Assembly (NCBI GenBank): GCA_021107605.1
Contig: JAIOSN010000302.1
Span: 1 to 5,775 of the forward strand
Source of the DNA: Anaerolineae bacterium
Lineage (GTDB): Bacteria; Chloroflexota; Anaerolineae; B4-G1; SLSP01
Length of the DNA: 5,775 nucleotides
Reading direction: 5' to 3'
The position numbers and the translations under genes are program-made. Position 1 is the stretch's first letter, and every line of letters starts with the position of its first letter. The notes beneath the pieces are model-generated. The model worked only from the letters and a program-made list of their open reading frames with translations, made no database searches and was not told where the DNA came from. Below are positions 5,095 to 5,775 of the stretch, one piece after another.

Positions 5095-5117
5095 CGCGAA
5101 AAGGATTTCGCGGCTAC
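5095..5117 (-). repeat. GTAGC-CGCG palindromic repeat, copy D (inverted)
   Basis: On the minus strand it reads GTAGC, then arms CGCGAAA and TTTCGCG around TCCT, a perfect 7-bp stem. It differs from copy A at a single position, in the loop. It stands 18 bp from the second 56-bp repeat, as copy A stands 7 bp from the first. Confidence 0.75.
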
Positions 5118-5135
5118 TGTTTCAACGTCTCCTCG

Positions 5136-5191
5136 TTGTCATTCCGAGCCAGAGCGACGCGCAACGCGCGGTACATGCCCGCGAGGAATCT
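5136..5191 (+). repeat. 56-bp GTCATTCCGAG...GGAATCT repeat, copy 2
   Basis: It is the same length and orientation as 219-274, with 8 mismatches and no gaps. It ends GCGAGGAATCT. The two copies bracket the insertion sequence and the NACHT gene. Confidence 0.8.
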
Positions 5192-5246
5192 CTAGCATCT
5201 CTGAGAGTTTTGGCTCTTTGGGAATTCGCGTGGGCGAGTTAAAATT

Positions 5247-5305
5247 AACCACGGATTTCACGGATTAGCACGGAAAAAAGTAAAAAATCAGTGTAATCTG
5301 TGGTG
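5247..5305. repeat. CACGGATT-type hairpin repeat
   Basis: The left arm AACCACGGATTTCACGGATT (5247-5266) pairs imperfectly with the right arm AATCAGTGTAATCTGTGGTG (5286-5305): 16 of 20 strict pairs, some of the rest G-U. The left side itself contains three CACGGA units at 5250, 5259 and 5269. The centre is A-rich. Repeats of the CCACGGATTACACGGATT kind are, from general knowledge, widely dispersed in intergenic DNA of several bacterial phyla. Confidence 0.7.
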
Positions 5306-5482
5306 AAAAATTTACGTCGCGGTGAACCAACCATGCAAAGTCCCAGAGACCCAGAATTTTAGTCATTTGCACAATGGTTTGATTATATCTCGAAAGCCGA
5401 GGGCGCATAACTTCTCTGCTGGCTGATGGTGAGCTCGTGGGAACCTCGCTAAAACATCAGGGCGCGAATTCCTGGATCAGCT

Positions 5483-5775
5483 CTAGTCCGGCTCATAGCC
5501 GGAATTGATGGTCAACTGATCCAACGCGCGCACGGTGACAAAAGGCACATAGCCTCGTGCCCGTGATTTGCCATAAGCGTCATTGACATGGGATGGTGTG
5601 GCGGCGTAATCCGTCGTCAACACCAACTTACCGCTCTCCAAGAAGCGGTCCAGATTCTCCTCCAACGTGGCGCTGACTTCCGGCGGCGTCGCCAGATCAT
5701 CACCCACATAACCGTAATAGATATCCTCTTGCCCAATCCCATCCACGCTCTGCAGATAACCCGGCGCCAGCTCCA
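5483..5775 (-). CDS. GH114/TM1410-like protein, C-terminal part (runs off window)
   Basis: The visible 97 residues end at a TAG (complement of 5483-5485); the frame stays open to the window edge, so the 5' part lies beyond 5775. A GTG at 5744-5746 is only an internal Val of the motif LQSVDGIGQEDIYYGY, not a start. The order VDGIGQEDxxYG, then a spacer with TLEENLDRFLESGKLVLTTDYA, then SRARGYVPFVTVRALD before the stop matches the C-terminal half of the GH114/TM1410 (endo-alpha-1,4-polygalactosaminidase-like) TIM-barrel family: an acidic ExD segment at a strand end, an alpha helix, a VLTTDYA strand, and a final RGYVPFV strand with RxLD. Family members hydrolyse galactosamine-containing polysaccharide and are often secreted; a signal peptide would be outside the window. 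It runs in the same direction as the NACHT gene but 526 bp upstream with repeats between, so co-transcription is unlikely. Confidence 0.72.
   Translation of the reverse strand, partial: ELAPGYLQSVDGIGQEDIYYGYVGDDLATPPEVSATLEENLDRFLESGKLVLTTDYAATPSHVNDAYGKSRARGYVPFVTVRALDQLTINSGYEPD

Larger units (their letters stand above)
4957..5482. other. Non-coding region between NACHT gene and GH114 gene
   Basis: No gene is supported here. Going right it holds the NACHT ribosome binding site, four 7-bp AAGTC repeats, a small hairpin TGTGG-aatc-CCACA (5052-5065), a GTAGC-CGCG repeat (5095-5117), the second 56-bp repeat (5136-5191), a CACGGATT hairpin (5247-5305), an imperfect stem AACCATGCAAA (5329-5339) with TTTGC...ATGGTT (5366-5379), and a 6-bp pair CTGATG/CATCAG (5423-5460). 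The NACHT promoter must lie here but I see no clear -35/-10 pair; GATAAT-like boxes on the minus strand lack a good partner. Confidence 0.6.

Noticed and set aside
4957..5482. DGR template repeat, reverse transcriptase or CRISPR-like array next to the NACHT gene
   Set aside because: No near-copy of the 2302-2382 segment, no reverse transcriptase motif and no regularly spaced direct repeats with spacers are visible by eye.
1..5775. tRNA, rRNA or riboswitch
   Set aside because: No cloverleaf with a GGTTCGAATCC-like arm, no rRNA signature and no known riboswitch core recognised on either strand.

Overview
The window holds two complete genes, one partial gene and a possible remnant, set in intergenic DNA rich in small palindromic repeats. 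By eye the DNA is moderately GC-rich. The mix of a NACHT ATPase fused to an FGE/C-type-lectin-like domain, an IS231-type IS4-family insertion sequence, a GH114-type protein and several dispersed hairpin repeats fits a free-living environmental bacterium. Chloroflexota is my best guess, Cyanobacteria or another large-genome phylum are alternatives. This is inference: no rRNA or other phylogenetic marker is present.

Layout. Positions 1-135 (minus strand) carry a protein-like open frame without a start codon, possibly a broken gene end. Positions 139-426 are non-coding and packed with hairpins: three members of a GTAGC-CGCG-NNN-TCCA-N'N'N'-CGCG family and one copy of a 56-bp GTCATTCCGAG...GGAATCT repeat. 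Positions 438-2201 are a complete 1764-bp insertion sequence with 17-bp perfect terminal inverted repeats, an 11-bp target duplication and an apparently intact 436-aa DDE transposase that has the YREK signature. It sits inside a GC-rich palindrome which, before insertion, would have been a perfect 9-bp-arm hairpin just downstream of the next gene.

Positions 2275-4956 (minus strand) encode the main gene, an 893-aa protein: a short SHOCT-like N-terminus, a P-loop NACHT ATPase with its helical extension, and a C-terminal FGE-sulfatase/C-type-lectin-fold domain. Both catalytic cysteines of true formylglycine-generating enzymes are missing. The last about 30 residues look like a diversity-generating-retroelement (DGR) variable region: at places where, as I recall them, homologues carry Asn, this protein has Asp, Tyr, His, Leu or Phe, mostly in NNC codons. 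No reverse transcriptase or template repeat lies in the window. This is the strongest candidate for unusual biology: a diversifiable STAND/NACHT sensor that may act in phage defence, self-recognition or signalling.

Positions 4957-5482 are non-coding and carry a 7-bp tandem repeat in the leader of the NACHT gene, second copies of both repeat families seen on the left flank, and a CACGGATT-type hairpin. Positions 5483-5775 (minus strand) are the C-terminal end of a GH114/TM1410-like (endo-alpha-1,4-polygalactosaminidase family) protein that continues beyond the window. The NACHT gene and the transposase converge; no operon is visible, and the NACHT gene appears to be transcribed alone.
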